Source: Lysobacterales bacterium (GTDB taxonomy: Bacteria; Pseudomonadota; Gammaproteobacteria; Xanthomonadales; Rhodanobacteraceae). From it: DNA of 64,000 bases. The notes beneath the pieces were generated by a model. That model was not told the DNA's origin, made no database searches, and saw only the letters and a list, made by a program, of their open reading frames with translations. Both the position numbers and the translations under genes were made by a program. Of the stretch, positions 29,693 to 38,887 are shown piece by piece; position 1 is the first letter of the stretch, and each line of letters opens with the position of its first letter. The stretch spans positions 90,829-154,828 of the forward strand of contig JAFKMZ010000006.1 of assembly GCA_017305055.1 (NCBI GenBank), given 5' to 3'.

Positions 29693-31600
29693 TCAGCGCT
29701 TCATTGCATTGAAGAATTCGTCGTTGGACTTGGTGTTCTTCATCTTGTCGAGCATGAATTCCATGGCCGCCAGCTCGTCCATGGGGTGCAGCAGCTTGCG
29801 CAGGATCCAGATCTTGGCCAGCAGGTCCGGCTCGATCAGCAGGTCCTCGCGCCGCGTGCCGGAGCGGTTGATGTCGATCGCCGGGAAGACGCGCTTCTCG
29901 GAGATGCGCCGGGAGAGGTGGACTTCCATGTTGCCGGTGCCCTTGAACTCCTCGTAGATGATGTCGTCCATCTTCGAGCCGGTTTCGGTCAGCGCGGTGG
30001 CGATGATGGTCAGGCTGCCGCCCTCCTCGGCGTTGCGCGCCGCGCCGAAGAAGCGCTTCGGGCGCTGCAGCGCGTTGGCGTCGACGCCACCGGTCAGCAC
30101 CTTGCCGGAGCTCGGCACCACGGTGTTGTAGGCGCGGGCCAGGCGGGTGATGGAATCCAGCAGGATGACCACGTCGCGCTTGTGCTCGACCAGGCGCTTG
30201 GCCCGCTCGATCACCATTTCCGCCACCTGCACGTGGCGTACCGGCGGCTCGTCGAAGGTGGAGCTGATCACCTCGGCGCGCACCGAGCGGGAGATCTCGG
30301 TGACCTCCTCCGGGCGCTCGTCGATGAGCAGGATGATGAGGTGCGTGTCCGGATCGTTGTGCCTGATGGCCTGGGCGATGTTCTGCAGCATCATGGTCTT
30401 GCCGGATTTCGGCTGCGACACGATCAGGCCGCGTTGGCCCTTGCCGATCGGTGCGATCAGATCGAGGATGCGCCCGGTGATGTCCTCGCTGGAACCGTTG
30501 CCGCGCTCCAGGTGGAACATCTTGCGCGGGAACAGCGGCGTCAGGTTCTCGAACAGCATCTTGTTCTTCGACGTCTCCGGCGGGTCGCCGTTGATCGTCT
30601 CCAGGCGCAGCATGGCGAAATAGCGCTCGCCTTCCTTCGGGTGCCGCACGCGGCCGGTGATGTAGTCGCCGGTGCGCAGGTTGAAGCGCCGGATCTGGCT
30701 CGGGCTGACATAGATGTCGTCTGGACCGGCCAGGTAGGACTCGTCCGCGGAACGCAGGAAGCCGAAGCCGTCCTGCAGGATCTCCAGCGCGCCTTCGGCC
30801 CAGATGCCGCCGCCGGAGCGGGCGTGCGCCTTCAGCACGTTGAAGATCACGTCCTGCCGGCGGGCGCGCGAGACGCCTTCGGAGACGCCGACGGACTCGG
30901 CAAACTCAAGCAGCTGCACCGCATTCTTGCGCTTGAGCTCGGTCAGGTTGATGACGCGGTCGTTGCTGCCCGGGTCGGCGTTGTCGTCGTCCACCGGCAG
31001 GCCACTCGGGTTGTTGTGCCGCGGATTGTTGTTGCCGTGCTGCCGCTGCTGGCCGTTGCCGCCGCGTTCGTTGCGCCGGCGCCGGCCGCGGCCTTCGCGC
31101 TGGTTGTTGTTCCCACCTGGCCGGCCGTTGTTCGGGTTGGATCCGTCGGCCTGGGTCGTGGCCCGCTCCGGCTCCGCGTTGGCCGATGCGTCGGTGCCGC
31201 GCGGCGCGGCGTTGGCATGTGGCTGTGGGTTGGCGCCAGGTACTGCGTCGACGCTTTGGCCGGGTTGCCAGGACGGCTCCTGGTCTGCGCCCGGATACCG
31301 GGATTCGGCGTTCTCGGGGCGCTGTCCGCCGCCCTCGACGGACCGCGACGGGGCGGGCGGTTCAGCCTGTGCCTGCGCACGATCAGCCGGAGCTGCGGTC
31401 ACCGGGGTCGTCGCTGCAGGTGTTGCTGGCGCTGGTGCCGCCGCCATTGGCGCACGGTCTGCCGCAGCCGCGTCCTGCGTCTTCGGTGCGGTCTTGGCTG
31501 CCGTGCTGCGGCGCGTGGTCCGGGCGCGGGGCGCTTTGCTCTTGGCAGCGCTCGGGCTGTCGCCCTCGGGGTCGGGGGTGTGGTTGTCGGTATCAGACAC
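29693..31600 (-). CDS. rho: Rho, transcription termination factor with long disordered N-terminal extension
   Basis: A 635-residue Rho. The conserved protein starts only at about residue 218 ([16 protein letters not shown]); RNA-binding cold-shock-like domain follows, then Walker A SQPKSGKT (about 395-402), Walker [19 protein letters not shown] and the C-terminal R-loop and Q-loop elements. The first 217 residues are low complexity: first Ala/Pro/Thr-rich, then an Asn/Gly/Arg-rich stretch with runs such as [16 protein letters not shown]. Starts with GTG at 31600 after an AGGA site. Rho is an essential RNA-dependent ATPase; it follows trxA as in E. coli. Confidence 0.97.
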   Translation of the reverse strand: MSDTDNHTPDPEGDSPSAAKSKAPRARTTRRSTAAKTAPKTQDAAAADRAPMAAAPAPATPAATTPVTAAPADRAQAQAEPPAPSRSVEGGGQRPENAESRYPGADQEPSWQPGQSVDAVPGANPQPHANAAPRGTDASANAEPERATTQADGSNPNNGRPGGNNNQREGRGRRRRNERGGNGQQRQHGNNNPRHNNPSGLPVDDDNADPGSNDRVINLTELKRKNAVQLLEFAESVGVSEGVSRARRQDVIFNVLKAHARSGGGIWAEGALEILQDGFGFLRSADESYLAGPDDIYVSPSQIRRFNLRTGDYITGRVRHPKEGERYFAMLRLETINGDPPETSKNKMLFENLTPLFPRKMFHLERGNGSSEDITGRILDLIAPIGKGQRGLIVSQPKSGKTMMLQNIAQAIRHNDPDTHLIILLIDERPEEVTEISRSVRAEVISSTFDEPPVRHVQVAEMVIERAKRLVEHKRDVVILLDSITRLARAYNTVVPSSGKVLTGGVDANALQRPKRFFGAARNAEEGGSLTIIATALTETGSKMDDIIYEEFKGTGNMEVHLSRRISEKRVFPAIDINRSGTRREDLLIEPDLLAKIWILRKLLHPMDELAAMEFMLDKMKNTKSNDEFFNAMKR

Positions 31601-31700
31601 GGGCAGTCCTGGCGAGGGCCGTAGTAGTGCGGGGGGGAAGGAAGCAGGTCGCGCGGGGCGCGCGGCGGGATCGAAAGTCCCGACAGACGAGGTGAATCTA

Positions 31701-31739
31701 GCACCCGCCGCACACGGCCGTAAAGGGCGCGGCGGGTGC
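31701..31739 (-). terminator. Hairpin between trxA and rho
   Basis: An 11-bp perfect stem, GCACCCGCCGC (31701-31711) with GCGGCGGGTGC (31729-31739), and a 17-base loop, 24 bases after the trxA stop. There is no T-run, so it may be a weak terminator or an attenuator in the rho leader; rho leaders are known to be self-regulated in other bacteria. Confidence 0.5.
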
Positions 31740-31762
31740 CGGCAGATCAGATGGACGGGCGC

Positions 31763-32089
31763 TCAGATGGCGTGGTCGATCATTTGCGTGAGCTGGCGTT
31801 TGCCGACGGCACCGATCTGCGTGCCCTCGACCTTGCCGTTCTTTATCAGCATCAGCGTGGGGATGCCACGGACGTTGTAGTTGCGCGGGGTCTGTTGGTT
31901 TTCGTCGATATTCACCTTGACCACGCGCAGGCGTCCGGCGTATTCGGTGGCAAGCTCGTCGAGCATGGGCGCGATCGACTTGCACGGGCCGCACCATTCA
32001 GCCCAGAAGTCGAGCAATACCGGGGTCTCCGATTTCAACACCTCCTGCTCGAAGGCGGCATCACTTACGTGGGTAATCAGGTCGTTCAC
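31763..32089 (-). CDS. trxA: TrxA, thioredoxin
   Basis: A 108-residue thioredoxin 1 with the active site WAEWCGPCKSIAPML and the cis-proline segment VRGIPTLMLIKNGK. It keeps cytoplasmic disulfides reduced. The start is taken as GTG at 32089, because GGAGGT stands five bases before it; an upstream ATG (32101) lies inside that ribosome site. It sits between divergent rhlB and rho, the same neighbourhood as in E. coli. Confidence 0.95.
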   Translation of the reverse strand: MNDLITHVSDAAFEQEVLKSETPVLLDFWAEWCGPCKSIAPMLDELATEYAGRLRVVKVNIDENQQTPRNYNVRGIPTLMLIKNGKVEGTQIGAVGKRQLTQMIDHAI

Positions 32090-32463
32090 TGGAACCTCCA
32101 TGCTGCGACGGATGCCGCATTTCAAAAATACCGGATCGTCCACACGTGGGGTGTGCCGGTGTGCAATGCAAGCCGGCGCGACTGCCTGGCGGTGATCAGC
32201 TACACTCAACTGTCCACGATGCGCGGATCGGGCTGGGTAGCGTGTGCAAGGGCTCCATTCCAGCGCAACTGCGGGCGTGATTCAAGGGTGGTGAAGTCCG
32301 CCATCCGAGCAGCGGCCCTGCAACGCCGCGCCAAGCGGCGGGCCGGGTTGCCAAGCCGGCCTGCCCGTGCGGCCCGCCATTTCCCGTCTTGCTGTCCCGT
32401 GGCTCCTCCGGGGGTCGCCTGCTGCAGGGCGTCACGCTGTTGTCCAGCGAGGTTACCCGCTAC
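32090..32463. other. Divergent intergenic region trxA/rhlB
   Basis: About 370 bases carrying the promoters of trxA (minus) and rhlB (plus). A TACACT -10-like box is at 32201-32206 on the plus strand, with no clear -35. The part nearest rhlB is GC-rich and contains no supportable small gene. Otherwise nothing recognised. Confidence 0.4.
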
Positions 32464-34215
32464 ATGACCCAAACCGTTCTCACCGACACGCTTTTCTCCT
32501 CCTTTCCGTTGCATCCGCTGTTGCTGCAGGGCATTGCCGACAGCGGCTTTGTGCGCTGCACGCCGATCCAGGATCTGGCCTTGCCGATTGCCCTGTCCGG
32601 GCGCGACGTGGCCGGCCAGGCCCAGACCGGCACCGGCAAGACCGCGGCATTCCTGGTTGCGGTGATGAATCGCCTGCTCACCACGACGGCAACCCCCGAG
32701 CGCAAGGACAGCGATCCGCGTGCCCTGATCATCGCCCCGACCCGCGAGCTGGCGATCCAGATCGAGAAGGACGCGGTGGCCATCGGCCGGCACACCGGGC
32801 TGCGCATGGCGCTGATCTATGGCGGCGTCGACTACGAGCGCCAGCGCCAGGAGCTGCGCGAGGGCTGCGACATCATCATCGCCACGCCCGGGCGCCTGCT
32901 CGACTACTACAAGCAGCACGTGTTCGGGCTCAACGGCATCGAGGTGATGGTGATCGATGAGGCCGACCGCATGTTCGACCTCGGCTTCATCAAGGATGTG
33001 CGCTACCTGTTCCACCGCCTGCCGGCGCGTGAGCGGCGCCAGGTGCTGCTGTTCTCGGCGACGCTGAGCTACCGCGTGCTGGAGCTGGCCTACGAGCACA
33101 TGCGTGACCCTGCCAAGATCGTGGTGGAGAGCGACCACGTCACCGCCGACCAGGTGCGCCAGCTGGTGTATTTCCCGGCGCGCGAGGAAAAGCTGCCTCT
33201 ACTGCTGAACCTGATGGACCGGCTCAAGCCCGCGCGCAGCATCGTCTTCGTCAACACCAAGGTGGCGGCCGAACAGGTCACCGAGCGCCTGCGCCGGCAC
33301 GGTTGCCGGGTCGGCGCGGTGTCCGGCGACGTGCCGCAGCTCAAGCGGCAGAAATTGCTGCAGCGCTTCAAGGCTGGGCAGCTGGACATCCTGGTGGCCA
33401 CGGATGTGGCGGCCCGCGGCCTGCACATCCCGGGCGTCACCCACGTGTTCAATTACGACCTGCCGCATGAGGCGGAGGACTACGTGCACCGCATCGGGCG
33501 CACCGCACGACTGGGCGAGGAGGGCGACGCGATCAGCTTTGCCTGCGACCGCTATGCCATCGCGCTGCCGGACATCGAGGCCTACATCGGCCAGGCCATC
33601 CCGGTCGCGCACCTCGATCCGGAACTGCTGGTGATGCCCAGGCCGCGCGCGCCGGATCCCGAATACGTGGCCAATGTGGCGGCCGACAGTGCCTCGTTTG
33701 GCGACGTCGTGCCGGCGCATGCGGGACAGCCGCCGCGCCGCGGCGCGGCCGGTGGCGCACGCCGTGGCCCGGCACCGGTCCGTGCCGGTGCCGATCCCGC
33801 AGCTGGCGCCAGGCCCAGGCGCCGCCGCGGCAGGGGCGGCGTGGAAGCCGAAGCCGCGCCTGTCGAAGCAGGCAGCACGCCGGCCCAGGGCCCAGCCGTT
33901 GGCGCGCCGGCGCAGGCCGCGGCAGATACTCCGGCCCGCAAGCCGCGTCGCCACCGTGGCGGGCGGGGACGTCGGCGACCCGTGGAAGAAGGGCAGGCCA
34001 ACGCGGTGCAGGCTGACGCGGGCGCACCCACGTCAGCCGATGCCGGCGCACGCGGCAGCCGGCGGACATCGCGGCCGCGCGCCGAATCTTCGCCGACGCC
34101 GACAAGCCATCGTCCGTCGCGCCAGGTGGTGGTGACCGAGGGTGCCGCCGGTACGCATCGGGGCAAGAAGCCGGGGTTGTTCCGGCGCTTGACGCGTCTG
34201 TTCACGCGGCACTGA
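32464..34215 (+). CDS. rhlB: RhlB-type DEAD-box ATP-dependent RNA helicase with basic tail
   Basis: A 583-residue DEAD-box helicase. All core motifs are present: Q motif [13 protein letters not shown] (motif I), PTRELAIQ (Ia), DEAD in [12 protein letters not shown] (II), SAT (III) and [10 protein letters not shown] (VI). The core ends near residue 390; the remaining about 190 residues are Ala/Pro/Arg/Gly-rich with RRRRGRGG-like blocks and end in a basic [12 protein letters not shown]. It is probably the RNA-degradosome helicase RhlB, supported by the rhlB/trxA/rho neighbourhood. The ATG at 32464 opens [18 protein letters not shown]. Another DEAD-box paralogue is possible but less likely. Confidence 0.9.
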   Translation: MTQTVLTDTLFSSFPLHPLLLQGIADSGFVRCTPIQDLALPIALSGRDVAGQAQTGTGKTAAFLVAVMNRLLTTTATPERKDSDPRALIIAPTRELAIQIEKDAVAIGRHTGLRMALIYGGVDYERQRQELREGCDIIIATPGRLLDYYKQHVFGLNGIEVMVIDEADRMFDLGFIKDVRYLFHRLPARERRQVLLFSATLSYRVLELAYEHMRDPAKIVVESDHVTADQVRQLVYFPAREEKLPLLLNLMDRLKPARSIVFVNTKVAAEQVTERLRRHGCRVGAVSGDVPQLKRQKLLQRFKAGQLDILVATDVAARGLHIPGVTHVFNYDLPHEAEDYVHRIGRTARLGEEGDAISFACDRYAIALPDIEAYIGQAIPVAHLDPELLVMPRPRAPDPEYVANVAADSASFGDVVPAHAGQPPRRGAAGGARRGPAPVRAGADPAAGARPRRRRGRGGVEAEAAPVEAGSTPAQGPAVGAPAQAAADTPARKPRRHRGGRGRRRPVEEGQANAVQADAGAPTSADAGARGSRRTSRPRAESSPTPTSHRPSRQVVVTEGAAGTHRGKKPGLFRRLTRLFTRH

Positions 34216-34348
34216 GGGCGCGGCGGGTGGCGCGTCGGTGGGCGTGCTGGCGCCGCAGACCCGTTCCGGCCTGGTCGGCGGCGCAGTCCGGTGAGGCTTT
34301 GGCTTATCCTCTGCGCCAGCGCAATCGCCACGGACCCCAGCCATCGCG

Positions 34349-35026
34349 ATGATTCACTTCGACCAGGTCAGCAAGCGTTACGCCGGCGGCCGTGAGGCGC
34401 TGTCCCAGCTTTCGTTCGACGTGGCGGCGGGCGAAATGGCCTTTGTCACTGGTCACTCCGGCGCTGGCAAGAGCACCCTGCTCAAGTTGCTTGGCGCCAT
34501 CGAGCGGCCCTCGGGCGGCAGCATCATGCTCGGCGGCAAGAACCTCGCCCGCCTGCGCCGGCGCGACATTCCCCGCCTGCGACGCAATATCGGCATGGTG
34601 TTCCAGGATCATCGGCTGCTGCTCGAGCGCACGGTGTATGCCAATGTCGAGCTGCCGCTGCTGATTGGCGGCACCGCGGTGCGCGAACGCCGCCTGCAGG
34701 TGCGCCGGGCACTGCAAAAAGTCGGCCTGCTGGCCTACGAGCAGCAATTGCCGGACAGCCTGTCGGCCGGTGAACAACAACGCGTAGGCATTGCCCGCGC
34801 CATCGTCACCCAGCCGAGCCTGCTGATTGCCGATGAGCCGACCGGAAATCTCGATCCCCAGCTCGCCGTGGACATCATGGGCCTGTTCGTCGAGGTGCAG
34901 ACGGCCGGGACCACGGTGTTGATCGCCAGTCATGACCTGCCGCTCATCAAGCGCATGAAGCGGCGCGTCATCGTGCTTGATCATGGCCATCTGGTGGCCG
35001 ACCTCGCTGCCCGGGAGATCCTGTGA
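34349..35026 (+). CDS. ftsE: FtsE, cell-division ABC transporter ATPase
   Basis: A 225-residue ABC ATPase with Walker A GHSGAGKSTLL, signature LSAGEQQRVGIARA and Walker B LLIADEPTGNLDP. With FtsX it forms the FtsEX complex at the division site that activates peptidoglycan hydrolases through EnvC. Its TGA overlaps the GTG of ftsX. The EnvC-like gene lies a few kb away at 40420-41604. Confidence 0.96.
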   Translation: MIHFDQVSKRYAGGREALSQLSFDVAAGEMAFVTGHSGAGKSTLLKLLGAIERPSGGSIMLGGKNLARLRRRDIPRLRRNIGMVFQDHRLLLERTVYANVELPLLIGGTAVRERRLQVRRALQKVGLLAYEQQLPDSLSAGEQQRVGIARAIVTQPSLLIADEPTGNLDPQLAVDIMGLFVEVQTAGTTVLIASHDLPLIKRMKRRVIVLDHGHLVADLAAREIL

Positions 35027-36000
35027 GCGCGCCGGAACAGGCAGTGACGCCAACGCTGTCGGCAGCGCCGGCCGCCGCACCGCGGCGCCGCCGTCTGGCG
35101 GGCTGGTGGGAGCATCATCGCTGGAGCGCCTTCACCAGCCTGGCACGCCTGGCCTCGCGTCCGCTGGGCAGCCTGCTGACCATTGCGGTCATGGGCCTGG
35201 CGCTGGCCCTGCCGCTGACCTTCTTCCTGCTGCTGGGCAACGTGCAGCGACTGGGAGCGACGTTGGGCCAGACCCAGGCGGTCAATGTGTTCCTGGCCAC
35301 GGGCCAGTCCGCGGTGCAGGCGCAGGCGCTTGCGACCCAGATCGGCACCCTGGCCGGGGTGGACACGGTACGCATCAAGACCCCGCAGCAGGGCCTGCAG
35401 GAACTTGGCGCCATGCAGGGCTTTTCGACCGCGCTGGATGTGCTGGACGACAACCCGTTGCCCTACGTGCTGCAGGTGCTGCCGGGTCCGCAGCAGGACG
35501 CGCCGGCGGTTGCGCGCCTGGTCAGCGAGCTGCGCAGCCTGGCGGGCGTCGCCATGGTGCAGGATGCCGGTGCCTGGCGGCAGCGCCTGGATGCCCTGCT
35601 GGCGATCGGCAACCGCGCGGTCCTGGTGTTGGCCTCGTTGCTGGCGCTGGCTGCCTTGCTGGTGGTCGGCAACACCGTGCGCGTGGATATCGCCAACCGC
35701 AGCCAGGAGATTGCCGTGCTGGTCCTGCTCGGCGCCAGCCCGCGCTTTGTGCGCCGGCCATACGTGTATGCCGGACTCTGGTATGGCCTGCTGGGAGGCG
35801 CCCTGGCGGCCCTGCTGGCCGCGGGCGTGGAATGGTCGCTGCTCGGGCCGGCGCGCCAGTTGAACCACGCCTACGCCGGCAAGCTGACGCTCGCCGGGCT
35901 GCCGTTGTGGCTGCTGCTGGGCATGCCGCTGGCCACCGCGCTGCTGGGTTGGCTGGCCGCGCGGCTGGTGAGCGGCTGGCAGCTGCGGCGCATGCCCTGA
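35023..36000 (+). CDS. ftsX: FtsX, cell-division ABC transporter permease
   Basis: A 325-residue membrane protein: a cytoplasmic N-terminal arm, a first helix (about residues 48-72, SLLTIAVMGLALALPLTFFLLL), a large periplasmic loop of about 110 residues where EnvC would bind, and three further helices at about 205-225, 250-270 and 295-315. It begins with GTG at 35023 overlapping the ftsE TGA. Works with FtsE as the inner-membrane switch for septal wall cleavage. Confidence 0.95.
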   Translation: MSAPEQAVTPTLSAAPAAAPRRRRLAGWWEHHRWSAFTSLARLASRPLGSLLTIAVMGLALALPLTFFLLLGNVQRLGATLGQTQAVNVFLATGQSAVQAQALATQIGTLAGVDTVRIKTPQQGLQELGAMQGFSTALDVLDDNPLPYVLQVLPGPQQDAPAVARLVSELRSLAGVAMVQDAGAWRQRLDALLAIGNRAVLVLASLLALAALLVVGNTVRVDIANRSQEIAVLVLLGASPRFVRRPYVYAGLWYGLLGGALAALLAAGVEWSLLGPARQLNHAYAGKLTLAGLPLWLLLGMPLATALLGWLAARLVSGWQLRRMP

Positions 36001-36151
36001 ACCACAGTGTGCATGCGGCGTACCGTGATCGGCATCACATTGACAACAGATGACGTCAGGGCATGATGGCATCGTAGGGCGGGCTGCCGAACACGGCGCC
36101 CGGGACGTGGGGCCGGGGCGATCGGCAGACTTGGGGATGGGTGGCGGGGAC

Positions 36152-36979
36152 ATGACGGGTGGCGCGGCCAGGCGGGTGCTGGTGGTCGATGGATCGCGCG
36201 TGGCGCGCCAGCTGATCACCCGCGTCCTGCTCGACGGTTTGCACGGTGTGCAGGTAAGCACATGCGCGTCGGGCGCCGAGGCGCAACAGCGGCTGGCCGT
36301 GGAGTCGTTCGACTTTGTCACCGTCGCGTTGCGGCTTCCTGACATGGATGGCCTGGAGCTGGTGCATTTCGTGCGCACCTCCACCGCACAGGCCTATATG
36401 CCCGTCATCGTGGTGTCTGGCGACGTCGACGACCGTCTGCGCCGGCGCATGCTGGGCGACGAGGTGACTGACTACTTCGACAAGAGCCAGGGCTACCCCG
36501 CGCTGGCCGACTTCGTGCGCGGCTATCTCGCGCCGCGCGCCACGGCCAGCGGCGAAGTGCTGTATGTGGAGGACAGCCGGGTCGTGGCCCTGGCGACCCG
36601 GCGTATGCTGGAAGCAAGCGGCATGAGCGTGCGCCATGTCACCAATGGCGAGGATGCGCTGGCGGTGCTGGAAACCGCCAGGGTGCAGGGCCGGATTGGG
36701 CCGGATCTGGTGCTTACCGACGTCAGCCTCAAGGGGGCAATGACCGGTGGCGACCTGCTCGCGCGCATCCGCGGCGCCCTGGGTTACAGTAAGGGGCGCT
36801 TGCCGGTGCTGGTCATGACTGGCGACGCGAACCGGGACAACCAGGCGGCGTTGCTTGCGGGCGGCGCCAACGACCTGGTCGAGAAGCCGGTCGAGGAGCG
36901 CCTGCTGATGACCAAATTGCTGTTTCAGGTCCGCGTGGCCCAGCGCCTGCGCGCAAACATCCAAACCCGCGCGGCGTGA
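36152..36979 (+). CDS. Double-receiver response regulator, first receiver degenerate
   Basis: About 275 residues made of two receiver domains and no output domain. Receiver 2 is intact: VLYVEDS, phospho-acceptor Asp in LVLTDVSLKG, Thr and the VEKPVE lysine. Receiver 1 has lost key residues: the acidic pair reads VVDGS and the phospho-acceptor position is Ala (VTVALRLPDMDG, codon gcg), while the lysine in YFDKS is kept. It is probably a pseudo-receiver. The start is unclear: ATG at 36152 begins just before the first strand, but ATGs at 36137 and 36050 are in frame. Its TGA overlaps the ung GTG, so both are co-transcribed. Confidence 0.88.
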   Translation: MTGGAARRVLVVDGSRVARQLITRVLLDGLHGVQVSTCASGAEAQQRLAVESFDFVTVALRLPDMDGLELVHFVRTSTAQAYMPVIVVSGDVDDRLRRRMLGDEVTDYFDKSQGYPALADFVRGYLAPRATASGEVLYVEDSRVVALATRRMLEASGMSVRHVTNGEDALAVLETARVQGRIGPDLVLTDVSLKGAMTGGDLLARIRGALGYSKGRLPVLVMTGDANRDNQAALLAGGANDLVEKPVEERLLMTKLLFQVRVAQRLRANIQTRAA

Positions 36980-37662
36980 GCGAGGTGCCGGTTCGGCTCG
37001 AGGCGTCGTGGAAGGCGCGGCTCGGCGATTACCTGCAGCGGCCGGAGATGCAGGAACTGAGCCGCTTCCTGCGCGGCCGGCAGCAGGCCGGCGCGCACAT
37101 CTACCCGCGTGGCGGGGAAATCTTCAATGCCTTTGCCCACACCCCGTTTGCGGCAGTGCGCGTGGTCATCCTCGGCCAGGATCCTTACCATGGCCCGGGC
37201 CAGGCCCATGGCTTGTGCTTTTCCGTCCGGCCCGGCATACGCGTGCCACCCTCGCTGCAGAACATTTTTCAGGAATTGCAGCGTGACCTTGGCCTGCCCA
37301 TGCCGTGTCATGGCTGCCTGGAGGCCTGGGCGGATCGCGGCGTGTTGCTGCTCAACAGCGTGCTCACCGTCGAGGAGGGTCGCCCGGGTGCGCACCAGGG
37401 CAGGGGCTGGGAGGGCTTCACCGATGCGGCGATTGCCGCGCTGGGACGCGAACGCGAGGGCCTGGTATTCCTGCTCTGGGGCTCCTATGCGCAGCGCAAG
37501 GGTGCCTTGATCGACCGCTCCCGGCATTGCGTGCTGCAGGCGCCCCATCCCTCGCCGCTCTCGGCCCATCGCGGCTTCATCGGCTGCGGGCACTTTTCCG
37601 CCGCCAATCGTTATCTCTCCGGTCGTGGCGAGCCCCCCATGGACTGGTCGCTACCTCCCTGA
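36976..37662 (+). CDS. ung: Ung, uracil-DNA glycosylase
   Basis: A 228-residue family 1 enzyme. Motifs: catalytic water-activating loop GQDPYHGPGQAHGLCFSV, LLNSVLTVEEG (uracil-binding Asn) and the leucine-loop HPSPLSAHRGF. It removes uracil from DNA to start base excision repair. It begins with GTG at 36976, overlapping the TGA of the response regulator. Confidence 0.97.
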   Translation: MSEVPVRLEASWKARLGDYLQRPEMQELSRFLRGRQQAGAHIYPRGGEIFNAFAHTPFAAVRVVILGQDPYHGPGQAHGLCFSVRPGIRVPPSLQNIFQELQRDLGLPMPCHGCLEAWADRGVLLLNSVLTVEEGRPGAHQGRGWEGFTDAAIAALGREREGLVFLLWGSYAQRKGALIDRSRHCVLQAPHPSPLSAHRGFIGCGHFSAANRYLSGRGEPPMDWSLPP

Positions 37663-37754
37663 AAGGTCCGTGCGCGGCGCTTCAACTGGCGCAAGCCGGC
37701 CGACCCGGGAACCCGGTGCCGCAGCCGCCCGGGGGATGAAGGACGTCGCGACAC

Positions 37755-37783
37755 TGGACCGCAGGGTCAAATACATGTACTAT
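37755..37783 (+). promoter_or_regulatory. Upstream promoter candidate for rpoH
   Basis: TGGACC (37755-37760) and TACTAT (37778-37783) with an ideal 17-bp spacer, about 115 bases before rpoH and outside the CIRCE element. It would give a HrcA-independent or roadblocked transcript. Confidence 0.4.
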
Positions 37784-37785
37784 GC

Positions 37786-37816
37786 AGTTCAATAAATGTT
37801 CATCCCATGTTGAACT
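37786..37816. promoter_or_regulatory. Inverted repeat AGTTCAA-N17-TTGAACT in the rpoH leader
   Basis: Perfect 7-bp arms (37786-37792 and 37810-37816) around a 17-base centre, between the upstream promoter candidate and CIRCE. The arms are about 24 bp centre to centre, a plausible binding site for a dimeric regulator. No factor is recognised. Confidence 0.45.
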
Positions 37817-37825
37817 AAATGCGCG

Positions 37826-37856
37826 TTTTAGCACTCCAATGGGCCGAGTGCTAAAA
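37826..37856. promoter_or_regulatory. CIRCE operator (HrcA binding site) overlapping the rpoH promoter
   Basis: TTAGCACTC (37828-37836), 9-base spacer, GAGTGCTAA (37846-37854): identical to the CIRCE consensus, and the arms extend to 11 bp with two extra T/A pairs. A TTAGCA -35 (37828-37833) and a TAAAAT -10 (37852-37857), spacer 18 bp, lie inside the arms, so HrcA binding would block RNA polymerase. The start codon of rpoH is about 42 bases downstream. Confidence 0.93.
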
Positions 37857-37897
37857 TAGCCCATCGATCATCACCTTTGATCAAGGAGACACTGTCC

Positions 37898-38758
37898 ATG
37901 TCCCAAGCTTTGGTGACTGCGAATTTTCCCTTGCCGAGTGTGGTTGGCAGCCTGGATGCCTATATCTCGGCGGTACACCGCATCCCGGTGCTGAGCGTCG
38001 AGGAAGAGCAGGAGCTGTCGCGCGAATACCAGCGTGACGGCGACCTGGCGGCGGCGCGCAAGCTGGTCATGTCGCATCTGCGTTTCGTGGTGCACGTGGC
38101 CCGCGGTTACAGCGGCTACGGCCTGCAGCTCGCCGACCTGATCCAGGAAGGCAACATCGGCCTGATGAAGGCGGTCAAGCGCTTCGATCCGGACCATGGC
38201 GTGCGCCTGGTGAGCTTTGCCGTGCACTGGATCCGTGCCGAGATGCACGAATTCATCCTGAAGAACTGGCGCATCGTCAAGGTCGCCACCACGAAGGCGC
38301 AGCGCAAGTTGTTCTTCAACCTGCGCAAGAGCAAGAAGCGCCTGGGTTGGATGAACGCGGCCGAGGTGCGCGGCGTGGCCGCGGACCTGGGCGTGCCGGA
38401 GGCGACGGTGCGTGAAATGGAGTCGCGGCTGTCCGGTCGCGACGTCGGTTTCGAGCTGCCAGTGGATGCCGACGAGGACACCAAACCGGCGCCGGCCGGG
38501 TTCCTGGTCGACGATGGCGCCGACCCCTACGACAGCCTGGCCGACGAGGACTATGCCGACAACCAGTCGCAGCTGCTGTCCGATGCGCTCGAGCACCTGG
38601 ATACGCGTTCGCGCGACATCATCCAGCGGCGCTGGCTCGACACCGAGAACAAGGCCACGCTGCAGGACCTGGCCGACGAATATGGTGTGTCGGCCGAGCG
38701 CATCCGCCAGGTCGAGGCGAACGCGATGAAGAAGATGCGCACCCTGGTTGCCGCCTGA
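37898..38758 (+). CDS. rpoH: RpoH, heat-shock sigma factor (sigma-32)
   Basis: A 286-residue sigma-70 family protein close to E. coli RpoH (284). Region 2 includes [19 protein letters not shown] and [16 protein letters not shown]; the RpoH-specific box [17 protein letters not shown] follows, and region 4 ends in [16 protein letters not shown] with the helix-turn-helix. The ATG at 37898 has a good AAGGAG site (37883-37888); an upstream TTG frame overlaps that site and is rejected. It directs heat-shock genes. Expression here appears controlled by a CIRCE operator in its promoter. Confidence 0.97.
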   Translation: MSQALVTANFPLPSVVGSLDAYISAVHRIPVLSVEEEQELSREYQRDGDLAAARKLVMSHLRFVVHVARGYSGYGLQLADLIQEGNIGLMKAVKRFDPDHGVRLVSFAVHWIRAEMHEFILKNWRIVKVATTKAQRKLFFNLRKSKKRLGWMNAAEVRGVAADLGVPEATVREMESRLSGRDVGFELPVDADEDTKPAPAGFLVDDGADPYDSLADEDYADNQSQLLSDALEHLDTRSRDIIQRRWLDTENKATLQDLADEYGVSAERIRQVEANAMKKMRTLVAA

Positions 38759-38821
38759 CCAGACGTGGTTGTCTGGGCTTTTCGACCCGGGTTTGACCGC
38801 CTGAGCTGATGAGCTTGCCCA

Positions 38822-38854
38822 CCGTGCCGCCGACGTCCCGGGTCGGCGGCACGG
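38822..38854 (+). terminator. Hairpin after rpoH
   Basis: Perfect 13-bp arms (38822-38834, CCGTGCCGCCGAC, with 38842-38854) around a 7-base loop, between converging rpoH and ctpA. Only a weak pyrimidine tail (CTTCCT) follows, so it is a likely but imperfect terminator for either strand. Confidence 0.65.
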
Positions 38855-38887
38855 CTTCCTGCGCTCAGGGTCGCTGTTGGCCCGAGG

